From contig CAWAHE010000011.1 of NCBI GenBank assembly GCA_963781775.1, positions 1 through 64,000 of the forward strand: DNA of 64,000 bases, given 5' to 3'. A program made the position numbers and the translations under genes. Every line of letters starts with the position of its first letter. The stretch's first letter is position 1. The notes beneath the pieces were generated by a model that did no database searches, was not told the origin of the DNA, and saw only the letters and a list, made by a program, of their open reading frames with translations. Shown here in pieces: positions 1-7,889 of the stretch. The stretch is from CAVSRC01 sp963781775. GTDB lineage: Bacteria; Pseudomonadota; Alphaproteobacteria; Rhizobiales; Kaistiaceae.

Positions 1-158
1 CGTCGATGATCACCGTCGACATGGCTTACCGGATCACATCGCTGAGCGACTATGGCGCCGCCAATGCGCTCGGCGTCATCTCCTACCTGATGACCGCAGC
101 CGTCGCCTGGCTCTATCTGCGCCAGGGCGTCCGCGACCGCGAGGCGGTCCGTCCATGA
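1..158 (+). CDS. ABC transporter permease, C-terminal end (partial)
   Basis: Only the last 51 codons are present, in the frame whose TGA stop is at 156-158. The translation contains hydrophobic stretches (GVISYLMTAAVAWLYL) and a short basic tail, as in the last transmembrane segment of MalF/UgpA/PotB-type inner-membrane permeases. The stop overlaps the ATG of the next permease (ATGA at 155-158), so the two were probably translationally coupled halves of one importer. The permease pair suggests a sugar, polyamine or phosphoester importer, but the ATPase and binding protein lie to the left of the window and the substrate cannot be told. Confidence 0.7.
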   Translation, partial: SMITVDMAYRITSLSDYGAANALGVISYLMTAAVAWLYLRQGVRDREAVRP

Positions 159-963
159 CCAGCGCTAATCCGCTGCGTTGGATCCCTGCCGCCATCGTCA
201 TCGGCCTGATCGCCTTTGTGATCTTCGGACCGATCGCCAACCTCGCGCTGTGGGCGGTAGCGGAGAAATGGTACTGGCCGCACATCCTGCCGCAGCAATA
301 CGGGTTCGAATTCTGGGGACTGGGGTTCTCCGAGCGCGGCCACGCATGGAGTCGCTCGGCACCAGCGTGTTCATCGCCCTGCTCACGGTCGCCGCCTCGC
401 TGCTAATCTCGGCGCCGGCGGGATACGCAGGTCCGCCTGAACGTGCCGTTCCGTGGCTTGATGATGCTGGTGTTCCTGCTGCCGCAGGCGTTTCCAACCT
501 GCCGATCTACATCAACGTGGCACGAATCTTCTACTGGATCGGCCTCAACGGGACGATCGCGGGCGTCGTGCTAGTCCACTCTCTGCACGGGCTGGTGCTG
601 TCGGTTTGGATCGCAGCGGCTGCGTTCGCCGCGGTCGAGCGGTCGCTCGAAGAGGCGGCGCGCAACATGGGCGCCGGCCCAGTCCGCACCTTCTTCACCG
701 TCTCGCTGCCGTTGGCGGCGCCCGGCATCATGGCGGCGGCCGTGTTCGTTTTCCTCGAGTTGCTCGACGAGTTCACCGGCACCTATTTCGTCGGCGTGCC
801 CGACATCATCACCCTGCCCCTGCTGATGTTCAACGCGTCGATGGGCGGCAATTACCAAATCGCCGCGATCACCGCGCTGATCCTCCTCATTCCTTCCATC
901 GGTTTCATGCTGGTGATCGAACGATTTCTGAAGGCGGACGTCGTCGCCAAAATTGGAGGCTGA
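155..963 (+). pseudogene. ABC transporter permease broken by three small deletions
   Basis: The protein can be rebuilt only by changing frame three times. It starts at ATG 155 (MTSANPLRWIPAAIVIGLIA) and reads to about 344. It then moves one frame after an apparent 1-base loss before the segment MESLGTSVFIALLTVAAS. It shifts again near 430 after an apparent 2-base loss, so that RLNVPFRGLMMLVFLLPQAF is read, and again near 497 after a 1-base loss before NLPIYINVARIF. The rest is intact to TGA 963. It has about six hydrophobic segments and the EAA loop (EEAARNMGAG), which docks the ATPase in binding-protein-dependent permeases. It is the partner of the upstream permease. All three changes are deletions. 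This may be real decay in an island or poor local sequence; as written the gene cannot make a permease. Confidence 0.8.
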
Positions 964-968
964 GCCAA

Positions 969-1703
969 GTGCATATCACCGTACTTGGCGTCGGCGAGGC
1001 ATCGGACCCGAAAGAGAGCAACTCCTCGGTCGTGGTGGAAAGCGGTGGGCACCGCGTCCTCATTGACTGCGGCCACTCGATACCGCCGGTCTTGTGGCGC
1101 CGCTTCTCCGACCCGGATGCCATTGACACTATTGTCTTCACCCATCACCACCCCGACCATTGTTTCGGCTTGGTGCCGTGGATGATTTCACTTGCCGACG
1201 GAGGGCGGCAGAAGCCGCTAAGCATCGTGACCACTGGTTGGGGTATCGGCCACCTCAAGCAGCTCTGCAATCTGGGCATGGTCCCCCACGGCAGAAGCAG
1301 CCCATTCCCAATTCATTGGACGAACGAAATCGGAATGGAAAAGATCGGGCCGTTCGCTGTGTCGCGAGCGCGCACGAAACACTCGATAGTCAACAGCGCG
1401 ATCCTTCTTGAAGCCGACGGCGCCCTCTTCGGGTATTCCGGTGACGGACAGCCGACCGCGGAATCGCGCGCGCTTCTCAGCCGCGCCGACCTGCTATTTC
1501 ACGAGTGCTACATTGTCGATCCCGCGCCGGAGATCCGCTATCACGCCGATCTTGCGACCGTTCGAGGTCTCGCGGGTCCATCACGCATCGGTATCTACCA
1601 CATCCGTAAGGACCAGCGGCGCGTAGCCATTGAGCGATTGTCCGACGATCCAAGAGTATTCGTCCTTGATGCGAACGATGAGTTTTCGCTCGGTAAAGAT
1701 TGA
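969..1703 (+). CDS. MBL-fold metal-dependent hydrolase
   Basis: A 244-residue protein of the RNase Z/PhnP-like branch of the metallo-beta-lactamase fold. The di-metal motif is at residues 59-64 (HHHPDH), followed by GYSGDG in the middle and a late FHE and IYHI, as in the family. Members cleave phosphodiester or cyclic-phosphate bonds, or act as lactonases; the sequence does not say which. I chose GTG at 969 because GGAGG at 955-959 is nine bases upstream and because the frame before it is only the shadow of the permease gene. The permease stop is five bases upstream, so the gene belongs to the same transcription unit. There is no signal peptide, so it is cytoplasmic. Confidence 0.75.
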   Translation: MHITVLGVGEASDPKESNSSVVVESGGHRVLIDCGHSIPPVLWRRFSDPDAIDTIVFTHHHPDHCFGLVPWMISLADGGRQKPLSIVTTGWGIGHLKQLCNLGMVPHGRSSPFPIHWTNEIGMEKIGPFAVSRARTKHSIVNSAILLEADGALFGYSGDGQPTAESRALLSRADLLFHECYIVDPAPEIRYHADLATVRGLAGPSRIGIYHIRKDQRRVAIERLSDDPRVFVLDANDEFSLGKD

Positions 1704-1766
1704 TATGGCCTTTGCGCCCTCCCTGAGACAGCAGCAGCACGCCCCGGGGCGTCGATATGGAGTTGC

Positions 1767-2473
1767 ATGCTCCAACTAGTCTCCAATCCTCATATCGTCT
1801 CTATCACGGTCAACCTGGCCGCAGCGTGGCTCGCCGGGGCCGCTATCGGACTCGAGAGAAGCTTCCACGGCCGACCGGCCGGATTCGCACCCACGCCCTA
1901 GTGTGTCTTTCATCGGCCCTCCTGATGCTCGTCTTCAACTACCAGGAAGACTGGCTGGGTTCGATTCCGACGGAGACCATTCGGACCGATCCCACTCGCA
2001 TGGCGCAGGGCATAATGACGGGCATCGGCTTCTTGGGTGCGGGTGTGATCTTTAAAGAGGGCCTGACTGTCCGCGGTTTGACCACCGCAGCGTCAATCTG
2101 GACCACGGCGGCAATTGGCATCCTTCTCGGCGTGGGCTTGTACTACCCAGCTCTGCTGGCAACCATCGTGTCGCTTGGTACGCTAAGCGCCTTCCGATGG
2201 ATCGAGGCCCGGATTCCGACGCAGATCCATGCACAGCACATCATCCGCTTTCTCGCTGACCGTACGATGAGCGAAGCCGACCTCAGGACAATGCTTGTGC
2301 GACACGGCTTCTCCGTCGCGAAGATGGCCTACCGGCTCGAGGAAGGAGGCGGCGTCTTCGAATATCGGATGATGCTGCGCACGCTGAGGAAGGACGACCT
2401 CGAGCGGCTCGCTGTCGACCTGCGCAAGATTGAAGGCGTTCTGGAATTCCGCATCGTCCCAAATGATGACTAG
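1767..2473 (+). pseudogene. MgtC/SapB-family membrane protein, frameshifted near the N-terminus
   Basis: The natural start is ATG 1767 (MLQLVSNPHIVSITVNLAAA) with GGAG at 1759-1762. This frame carries the typical first helix and the GLERSFHGRPAGF motif, then reaches TAG at about 1899. The remainder (RTHALVCLSSALLM, then GIGFLGAGVIFK and GLTTAASIW) continues in another frame to 2473. One missing base near 1887 (TTCGCACC where TTCCGCACC would keep frame) explains it. MgtC proteins are inner-membrane proteins of about 230 residues linked to low-Mg2+ and acid adaptation through F-ATPase. The C-terminal 80 residues look like the soluble ACT-like domain of this family. An ATG at 1757 opens the downstream frame but yields a nonsense N-terminus. 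Confidence 0.75.
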
Positions 2474-2588
2474 TGTTTTCCGATCCAGAATGGTCATGGT
2501 ACATCCATGGCCTTGAGCCAACGCGATCGGAGCTTCCGGTCAAGCGCGGCGGTTCGGCCTCCGACACGAAAGAACGATGGAGGCACGC

Positions 2589-3551
2589 ATGAAGATCGGA
2601 ATGGTAACCGATGGCTTGAGTTCGCTCAGCTTCGTCGAAGTTCTCGACGCCGCGGCCAAGCTTGGCCTTGACTGCGTTGAGTTTGCGACGGGCAACTGGT
2701 CGGCGGCTCCACATATTGACATCGATACGCTCCTGCGAAGCCGCCGCGCGCGCGATAGCTTCACTGCAACGATACGCGAGCGCAACCTCACGGTCAGCGC
2801 GCTCACCTGCAACGGCAACTCGCTGCACCCTGAGAAAAGTGGGCGCGCACACGACAAAGTCATTCGTAAGACCATCGAGTTAGCGCCGCAGATCGGAGTG
2901 GACCGTGTCGTGCTCATGTCGGGATGCCCTGGTGCGCCGGGCGACAAGCACCCGAACTGGATCACCGTCGCATGGCCGCCGGAGACGACGGCGATCCTCG
3001 AATGGCAGTGGAACGAGGTGTTGATTCCCTATTGGCGTGAGCTTGTCGACTTCGCCGAGAAGAGTGGCGTTCACCACCTCTGCCTCGAGCTCCATGGCGG
3101 GCAGAACGTTTACAACGTGGAAACGTTTCAGCGGCTGCGCGACGCTTGTGGCGACGTGGTTGGCGTCAATTTTGATCCCAGCCATCTCATGTGGATGGGG
3201 GCGGATCCGATAGCGGCGGTCGAGGCGCTTGGGTCGGCAATCTTTCACGTGCACGCCAAGGACACGCGCATTGACCAACGCAACACCGCGCTCAACAGCC
3301 GCATCGAGACGCGCCCCAGTGCGCGAGCGTCCGAACGCTCATGGAACTATGTCACGCTCGGCTACGGCCACGGCGAGGACTTCTGGCGCGCTTTCTGCCT
3401 GGCACTTAGGCGCGTCGGTTACGATGGTGTGCTTTCGATTGAGCACGAGGACATGGCTCTGTCGCCGATGGAGGGGATGCGCAAATCGGTCGAATTGCTC
3501 AAGCGCGTCTATATTGTCGAGCCGGCGAGCTACGAACTTCCGAGCATCTGA
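2589..3551 (+). CDS. Sugar phosphate isomerase/epimerase-like TIM-barrel protein
   Basis: A 320-residue protein of the xylose-isomerase-like (AP-endonuclease 2) TIM-barrel superfamily. Likely metal ligands are the Glu in CLELHGG, the Asp and His in NFDPSHL, the motif FHVHAKD, and the Glu in SIEHED near the C-terminus; this is the usual order in sugar epimerases and isomerases such as IolE/IolI. ATG 2589 is preferred to the in-frame ATG 2577 because GGAGG (2579-2583) lies five bases before it. A few bases downstream begins a truncated Gfo/Idh/MocA-like dehydrogenase, the usual partner of such isomerases in inositol or sugar-acid catabolism. The substrate is unknown. The fold call is firm; the reaction is inferred from family. 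Confidence 0.75.
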   Translation: MKIGMVTDGLSSLSFVEVLDAAAKLGLDCVEFATGNWSAAPHIDIDTLLRSRRARDSFTATIRERNLTVSALTCNGNSLHPEKSGRAHDKVIRKTIELAPQIGVDRVVLMSGCPGAPGDKHPNWITVAWPPETTAILEWQWNEVLIPYWRELVDFAEKSGVHHLCLELHGGQNVYNVETFQRLRDACGDVVGVNFDPSHLMWMGADPIAAVEALGSAIFHVHAKDTRIDQRNTALNSRIETRPSARASERSWNYVTLGYGHGEDFWRAFCLALRRVGYDGVLSIEHEDMALSPMEGMRKSVELLKRVYIVEPASYELPSI

Positions 3552-3562
3552 GGAGCGATGGC

Positions 3563-3643
3563 TTGAAGGAAGTGAGGATCGGCCTGATCGGGTCGGTTTG
3601 GGGCTTTCTTGCCCTTCGACGGCGGCATTCCGCGACCCTCTAG
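3563..3643 (+). pseudogene. Stub of a Gfo/Idh/MocA-type oxidoreductase
   Basis: A TTG at 3563, preceded by AGGAGCG at 3551-3557, opens a 26-codon frame. Its first eleven residues (LKEVRIGLIGS) match the start of the NAD(P)-binding Rossmann motif of Gfo/Idh/MocA dehydrogenases, which typically reads KVRIGLIGxGxxG. The sequence then becomes non-homologous (VWGFLALRRRHS) and stops at TAG 3641. The stop sits exactly against the stop of the convergent phosphatase gene. I read this as the left remnant of a deleted oxidoreductase that once followed the isomerase. It is short, so the call depends on the motif and the context. Confidence 0.5.
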
Positions 3644-4428
3644 GCCGCCGCACCCACCAGTGTTCGCAATTGGTCGAATAATCTCGGCGTGGCCGCGAGC
3701 GCCTCATTGCCGTTGGTCAGGAAATCGGCGGCGAAATAGTCGTTGGTGCGGCCACCGGCTTCGCGCACGAGCAAGATGCCCGCTGCTGCGTCCCAGGAAT
3801 TTAGGTGCTGTTCCCAATACCCATCCCACCGGCCGGCGGCAGTGTAGGCAAGCCCGAGGGCACCTGAGCCGAACCGGCAATATTCGCAATTCGCTTCCAG
3901 GAGCGCTGCGACCGTTCGGGCATGCTGGGCGTACGGCCGGCGATAGCTGAAGCCCAGGGAGATGCGAGCTTCAGAAAGAGCGGCCTTGATGCTCACCTGG
4001 ATCGGAGCACCGTTGAGCTTGGCCCCCATGCCGCGAACCGCCGAAAACATTTCATCGGTCACCGGGTCATAGATGAAGCCGAGCATCGGTTCCCCGGCGA
4101 CGACCAGCCCGACCGAAACACACCAGAAATGAATGCCGTTCAGGAAATTCGTGGTGCCGTCTATGGGGTCTATGATCCAGATGACATCGCTGCTGCCGCG
4201 GGGTCCGCCTTCCTCTCCGAGGAATGAGTCTGACGGGAAAGCGCGTGACAACTCGCCAATCAAGAGGGATTCGCTCGCCCGGTCTGCTTCGCTGACGAAG
4301 TCCTGCTTGCCCTTGTGCTCGATGGCGAGCGTCGAACGGCGGCGGAAAAGGTCAGCGGCAAGCAAGCCGGCCTTTCGTGTAGTAGCTAGACCAACAGTGG
4401 CCCTGTCCGACAATTCCTTCTCGTTCAT
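3640..4428 (-). CDS. Inositol monophosphatase family protein
   Basis: A 262-residue Mg2+-dependent phosphatase of the IMPase/FBPase/CysQ superfamily. The three signature elements are intact: GEEGG (residues 71-75), IDPIDGTTNF (86-95, metal-binding Asp87 and Asp90) and SWDAAAG (211-217). Members remove phosphate from inositol phosphate, histidinol phosphate, PAP or sugar phosphates. It is divergent from the ABC importer beginning at 4575, with about 146 bases between. Next to a sugar-isomerase gene and an Afu-like importer, it is a good candidate for dephosphorylating an imported phosphorylated sugar or polyol. That role is inference. A separate, frameshifted paralogue lies at 54832-55633. Confidence 0.85.
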   Translation of the reverse strand: MNEKELSDRATVGLATTRKAGLLAADLFRRRSTLAIEHKGKQDFVSEADRASESLLIGELSRAFPSDSFLGEEGGPRGSSDVIWIIDPIDGTTNFLNGIHFWCVSVGLVVAGEPMLGFIYDPVTDEMFSAVRGMGAKLNGAPIQVSIKAALSEARISLGFSYRRPYAQHARTVAALLEANCEYCRFGSGALGLAYTAAGRWDGYWEQHLNSWDAAAGILLVREAGGRTNDYFAADFLTNGNEALAATPRLFDQLRTLVGAAA

Positions 4429-4574
4429 GCCTCACCGCGCTTGGAACATTTGTTTCGATTGATGTGGCAGCGTCCACAATATTCCATCAAGATGGCGATG
4501 CCTTCCTATCCTAGGGAAGCCAATCCGACCAAGCCTTTAATGCTGAGCCGGGAAATCAAAATGGGAGGAAGTCG

Positions 4575-5612
4575 ATGAAATCCATCACCAAATTTGCTGT
4601 TGCCGCCACTGCCGCGATGGCAGCGGGATTGCTTGCAACAGGCGGCGCCTCGGCCGCCGGCAATCTCACCGTCTATTGCTCGGTCCAGGAGGAATGGTGC
4701 CAGGCGATGGTCAATGCCTTCCAGGCGGAGACCGGAATCACCGTCGCTATGACGCGCAAGAGTTCTGGAGAGACCTATGCCCAGATCGCCGCTGAGGCGG
4801 CGAACCCGAAGGGCGATATCTGGTGGGGCGGCACAGGCGATCCGCACCTGCAAGCTGCGGAGGAAGGACTGACAGTAGAATACAACTCGCCGATGCTGAG
4901 CGAACTTCAGCCGTGGGCCATCGCTCAGCATGAGACAGCAAAGAAGCGCACGGTGGGCATCTACTTGGGCGCGCTCGGCTTTGGCTACAACACCGAAATT
5001 CTGCAGCAGAAGAAGCTACCCGAGCCGAAATGCTGGGCCGACTTGATCAAGCCCGAATATAAGGGCGAGGTCCAAGTCGCAAATCCGAACTCATCAGGCA
5101 CCGCCTACACGTTCCTGGCGACACAGGTCCAGCTGCTTGGAGAGGATCCTGCATTTCAGTACCTGAAGACGTTGGACGGCAACGTTAACCAGTACACGAA
5201 ATCCGGCGCGGCACCCATCCAGGCCGCAGCACGTGGTGAGACGCTCATCGGTATTGTCTTTCAACACGACGTTATCGCAACGACGATCGCCACCGGGGCA
5301 CCATTGAAAACCGTGTCCCCATGTGAGGGCACCGGATTCGAGACTGGCTCGATGAGCATCATCAAGGGGGCGCCGAATCTCGACAATGCCAAGAAATGGT
5401 ACGATTGGGCGTTGACGCCGGCCGCACAAGAAATTGGAGCCGCCGCCAACTCCTACCAGGTGCCTTCGAACAAGAACTCAAAGGTGCCTCCTCAGGCTCC
5501 AAAGATCTCCGAAATCAAATTGATCGACTATGATTTCGCTAAATACGGCTCATCGGACGAGCGCAAGCGTTTGTTGGCGCGCTGGGACGCCGAGATCGGC
5601 GCGAAGAAGTAG
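4575..5612 (+). CDS. Periplasmic binding protein of an Fbp/Afu-type ABC importer
   Basis: A 345-residue precursor with a clear Sec signal peptide (basic start, then an Ala-rich core ending GGASA about residue 27). The rest is a type II periplasmic binding protein of the FbpA/AfuA cluster. The start is supported by GGGAGGAAG just before the ATG. The Tyr-Tyr pair typical of iron-binding FbpA is not visible. Instead there is His231-Asp232 and Glu251 (in CEGTG), and SSGET at 63-67. From memory, AfuA proteins bind hexose phosphates through a His-Asp pair and a Glu, so a phosphorylated sugar is the likelier ligand; this needs alignment. It is the first gene of the operon with the permease and ATPase. 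An imperfect CTTCC/GGAAG palindrome near 4502-4519 could be an operator. Confidence 0.8.
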   Translation: MKSITKFAVAATAAMAAGLLATGGASAAGNLTVYCSVQEEWCQAMVNAFQAETGITVAMTRKSSGETYAQIAAEAANPKGDIWWGGTGDPHLQAAEEGLTVEYNSPMLSELQPWAIAQHETAKKRTVGIYLGALGFGYNTEILQQKKLPEPKCWADLIKPEYKGEVQVANPNSSGTAYTFLATQVQLLGEDPAFQYLKTLDGNVNQYTKSGAAPIQAAARGETLIGIVFQHDVIATTIATGAPLKTVSPCEGTGFETGSMSIIKGAPNLDNAKKWYDWALTPAAQEIGAAANSYQVPSNKNSKVPPQAPKISEIKLIDYDFAKYGSSDERKRLLARWDAEIGAKK

Positions 5613-5637
5613 TACCGTTCAGTCCAGAACCTGCCGT

Positions 5638-5658
5638 CGGCGGAGCCCGTCTCCGCCG
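5638..5658 (+). other. Intercistronic hairpin between binding-protein and permease genes
   Basis: A perfect 8-base stem, CGGCGGAG (5638-5645) and CTCCGCCG (5651-5658), with loop CCCGT, lies 26 bases after the binding-protein stop and about 30 bases before the permease start. There is no T-run, so it is not a classic terminator. In ABC importer operons such stems commonly stabilise the upstream message or reduce read-through, giving more binding protein than permease. That role is inferred. Confidence 0.5.
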
Positions 5659-5690
5659 GCGAAGTCGTCGAACGGGTGCATGGGGCAGGG

Positions 5691-7889
5691 ATGCCGGGAC
5701 CAATTCTTGTTTCGCTGATCTTGGGCTGGCTCGGCTTGGCGGTCGCCCCCTGGTACGGGCTCGACGAGGCGTTCTTCGCCTTCGGCTGGCTATCACACTA
5801 TCCTGACGCCGACACCGCACCGGCGCTCATCCAGGCATTCACGCACGGGCGCTGGTTCCTGTGGCCGGTGATCCTGGCTGCAATCCCGCCCGTCTTCGCG
5901 CTTGGTCGCGTACGCACAGATCGGACCGCGGCGAATATCCTCCTCACGAGCGGTGCGGCTGGCCTCGCGTTCACGTTGTGTCAGGGGTTCACCATCGGGA
6001 TCAGCGGCTGGACGTGGCCAGCGCTCGCCGACATCCTAGGGCCTGTCGAACCGCAAAAGGGCCTCGGTTACGGCGCTCTATTTGCCTCAGCGGCCTTCCT
6101 CATGTTCTTTGCTTTAGGCCTTGCAAAGCGCGGCGCCATGCGCGGTGACGCCTTCGTCGTCGGCTCGATCACGCTCGTCGTCTCTTCGATCGGCCTGTTT
6201 GTCTTCTATCCCGTTGCGCGAATGCTGTTTCAGGCCGCGATCGATCAGGCCGGCGGTTTCTCCATCTCCGCCCTCGTCACGCGCCTACTTTCAGACGATA
6301 TCTGGAACATCGGCTGCGTTACCGGCGTCAGCAAATGCGGTGTGTTGTGGCACAGCTTGTGGCTCGCCATCATCACCGGCGTATGCACCACGCTCCTTGG
6401 TCTCGCCTTCGCGCTGCTTGCGCAACGCACGAAGTTTCCCGCCAAGTGGCTGCTGCGCGTCCTCACAATTCTGCCGATCATAACGCCGCCTTTCGTAATC
6501 GGGCTCGGCATGATCCTGCTCTTTGGTCGCAGCGGCTTGATGAGTGTGTTTCTCAATCATTGGTTCGGCGTGCCGCAGACCCGGTGGATCTACGGCCTCA
6601 ATGGACTCGTCATCGTCCAAACGCTCGCTTTCGCACCGATCGCCTATCTCGTGATGATCGGCGTCGTGCAGGGGATCAGCCCATCAATGGAAGAGGCGGC
6701 ACAGACGCTTCGCGCCGACCGCTGGCGGACTTTCTGGACGGTCACTTGGCCCCTGATGCGCCCCGGCCTCGCCAATGCGTTCCTGATCGGCTTCGTCGAG
6801 AGCCTGGCTGACTTCGGCAATCCCCTGGTCCTGAGCGGCAACTACGACGTTTTATCCACCGACATCTTCTTCGCGATCGTCGGAGCGCAGAGCGATCCTG
6901 GCCGCGCTTCAGCGCTCGCGATCGTCCTCCTGGCGCTGACGCTTTCCGCCTTTGCCGCGCAGCGCCTCTGGCTCGGCCGCCGTTCCTATACGACCGTCGG
7001 CGGCAAGGGCGATGCCGGCCTTCACGCCCCGCTCCCGCAACGGGTGAAAGCCGTCGTCTATGCCACGACCGTTCCCTGGCTCATTTTCACGATTGTGCTC
7101 TATGTGCTGATATTGGTCGGCGGTTTCGTGCAGTCGCTCGGCATCAACAACACCTTCACGCTCAAGCACTACATTGCTGCCTTCGGTATCCAATGGACCG
7201 ATTTCGGTATCCTGTGGGCGGGGCGCGCGTGGCCGTCCTTCTTCGTCACGCTGGAGTTGGCGGCGATCGCGGCACCATTCACCGCTGCCTTGGGCATCCT
7301 CACGGCGTATTTGCTCAACCGGCAGCGCTTCGCGGGCCAGACGGCGTTCGAGTTTATCAGTCTGCTGTCCTTCGCCATTCCCGGCACGGTCATTGGCGTC
7401 AGCTACATTGTCGCGTTCAATGTCCCTCCCATCGAGCTGACAGCGACCGGCGCCATCCTCATCATCTGCTTCGTCTTCCGGAACATGCCAGTCGCAATCC
7501 GCGCCGGCCTTGCATCGCTGAGCCAGATCGACAAAAGCCTCGACGAATGCTCGCTCACGCTTCGCCACGGCAGCTTCGCAACCTTACGGCGCGTCATTCT
7601 GCCTCTGCTGCGACCGGCGATCGTGGCGGGGCTGGTGTACAGTTTCGTACGTGCGATCACCGCGGTCAGCGCGGTGATCTTCCTCGTCAGCGCACAATAT
7701 AATCTGGCCACGGCCTATATCATTGGAAGGGTCGAGGTGTCGGACTTCGGAATCGCCATCGCCTATTCGTCGGTGCTGATCGTGTGCATGCTCCTGGCGA
7801 TCGGCATCATTCAAATTGGGGTCGGTGCGCGTCGCCAAACCGCACGCGGGCACGACATAGATGCCATTCCCCAGGGAGGATTCGCGTGA
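5691..7889 (+). CDS. Fused double-domain ABC importer permease (FbpB/AfuB type)
   Basis: A 732-residue inner-membrane protein with two copies of the binding-protein-dependent permease domain. Each has an EAA-type loop: MEEAAQTLRADRW near residue 345 and LDECSLTLRHGSF near 620. Before the first domain are about 180 residues with additional transmembrane segments, which makes it longer than ordinary iron permeases of about 500-550 residues; from memory AfuB-type permeases are similarly long. ATG 5691 is chosen; an in-frame GTG at 5676 would add five residues. The stop overlaps the GTG of the ATPase gene (GTGA at 7886-7889), indicating coupled translation. Together with the flanking genes it forms one importer. 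Confidence 0.85.
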   Translation: MPGPILVSLILGWLGLAVAPWYGLDEAFFAFGWLSHYPDADTAPALIQAFTHGRWFLWPVILAAIPPVFALGRVRTDRTAANILLTSGAAGLAFTLCQGFTIGISGWTWPALADILGPVEPQKGLGYGALFASAAFLMFFALGLAKRGAMRGDAFVVGSITLVVSSIGLFVFYPVARMLFQAAIDQAGGFSISALVTRLLSDDIWNIGCVTGVSKCGVLWHSLWLAIITGVCTTLLGLAFALLAQRTKFPAKWLLRVLTILPIITPPFVIGLGMILLFGRSGLMSVFLNHWFGVPQTRWIYGLNGLVIVQTLAFAPIAYLVMIGVVQGISPSMEEAAQTLRADRWRTFWTVTWPLMRPGLANAFLIGFVESLADFGNPLVLSGNYDVLSTDIFFAIVGAQSDPGRASALAIVLLALTLSAFAAQRLWLGRRSYTTVGGKGDAGLHAPLPQRVKAVVYATTVPWLIFTIVLYVLILVGGFVQSLGINNTFTLKHYIAAFGIQWTDFGILWAGRAWPSFFVTLELAAIAAPFTAALGILTAYLLNRQRFAGQTAFEFISLLSFAIPGTVIGVSYIVAFNVPPIELTATGAILIICFVFRNMPVAIRAGLASLSQIDKSLDECSLTLRHGSFATLRRVILPLLRPAIVAGLVYSFVRAITAVSAVIFLVSAQYNLATAYIIGRVEVSDFGIAIAYSSVLIVCMLLAIGIIQIGVGARRQTARGHDIDAIPQGGFA

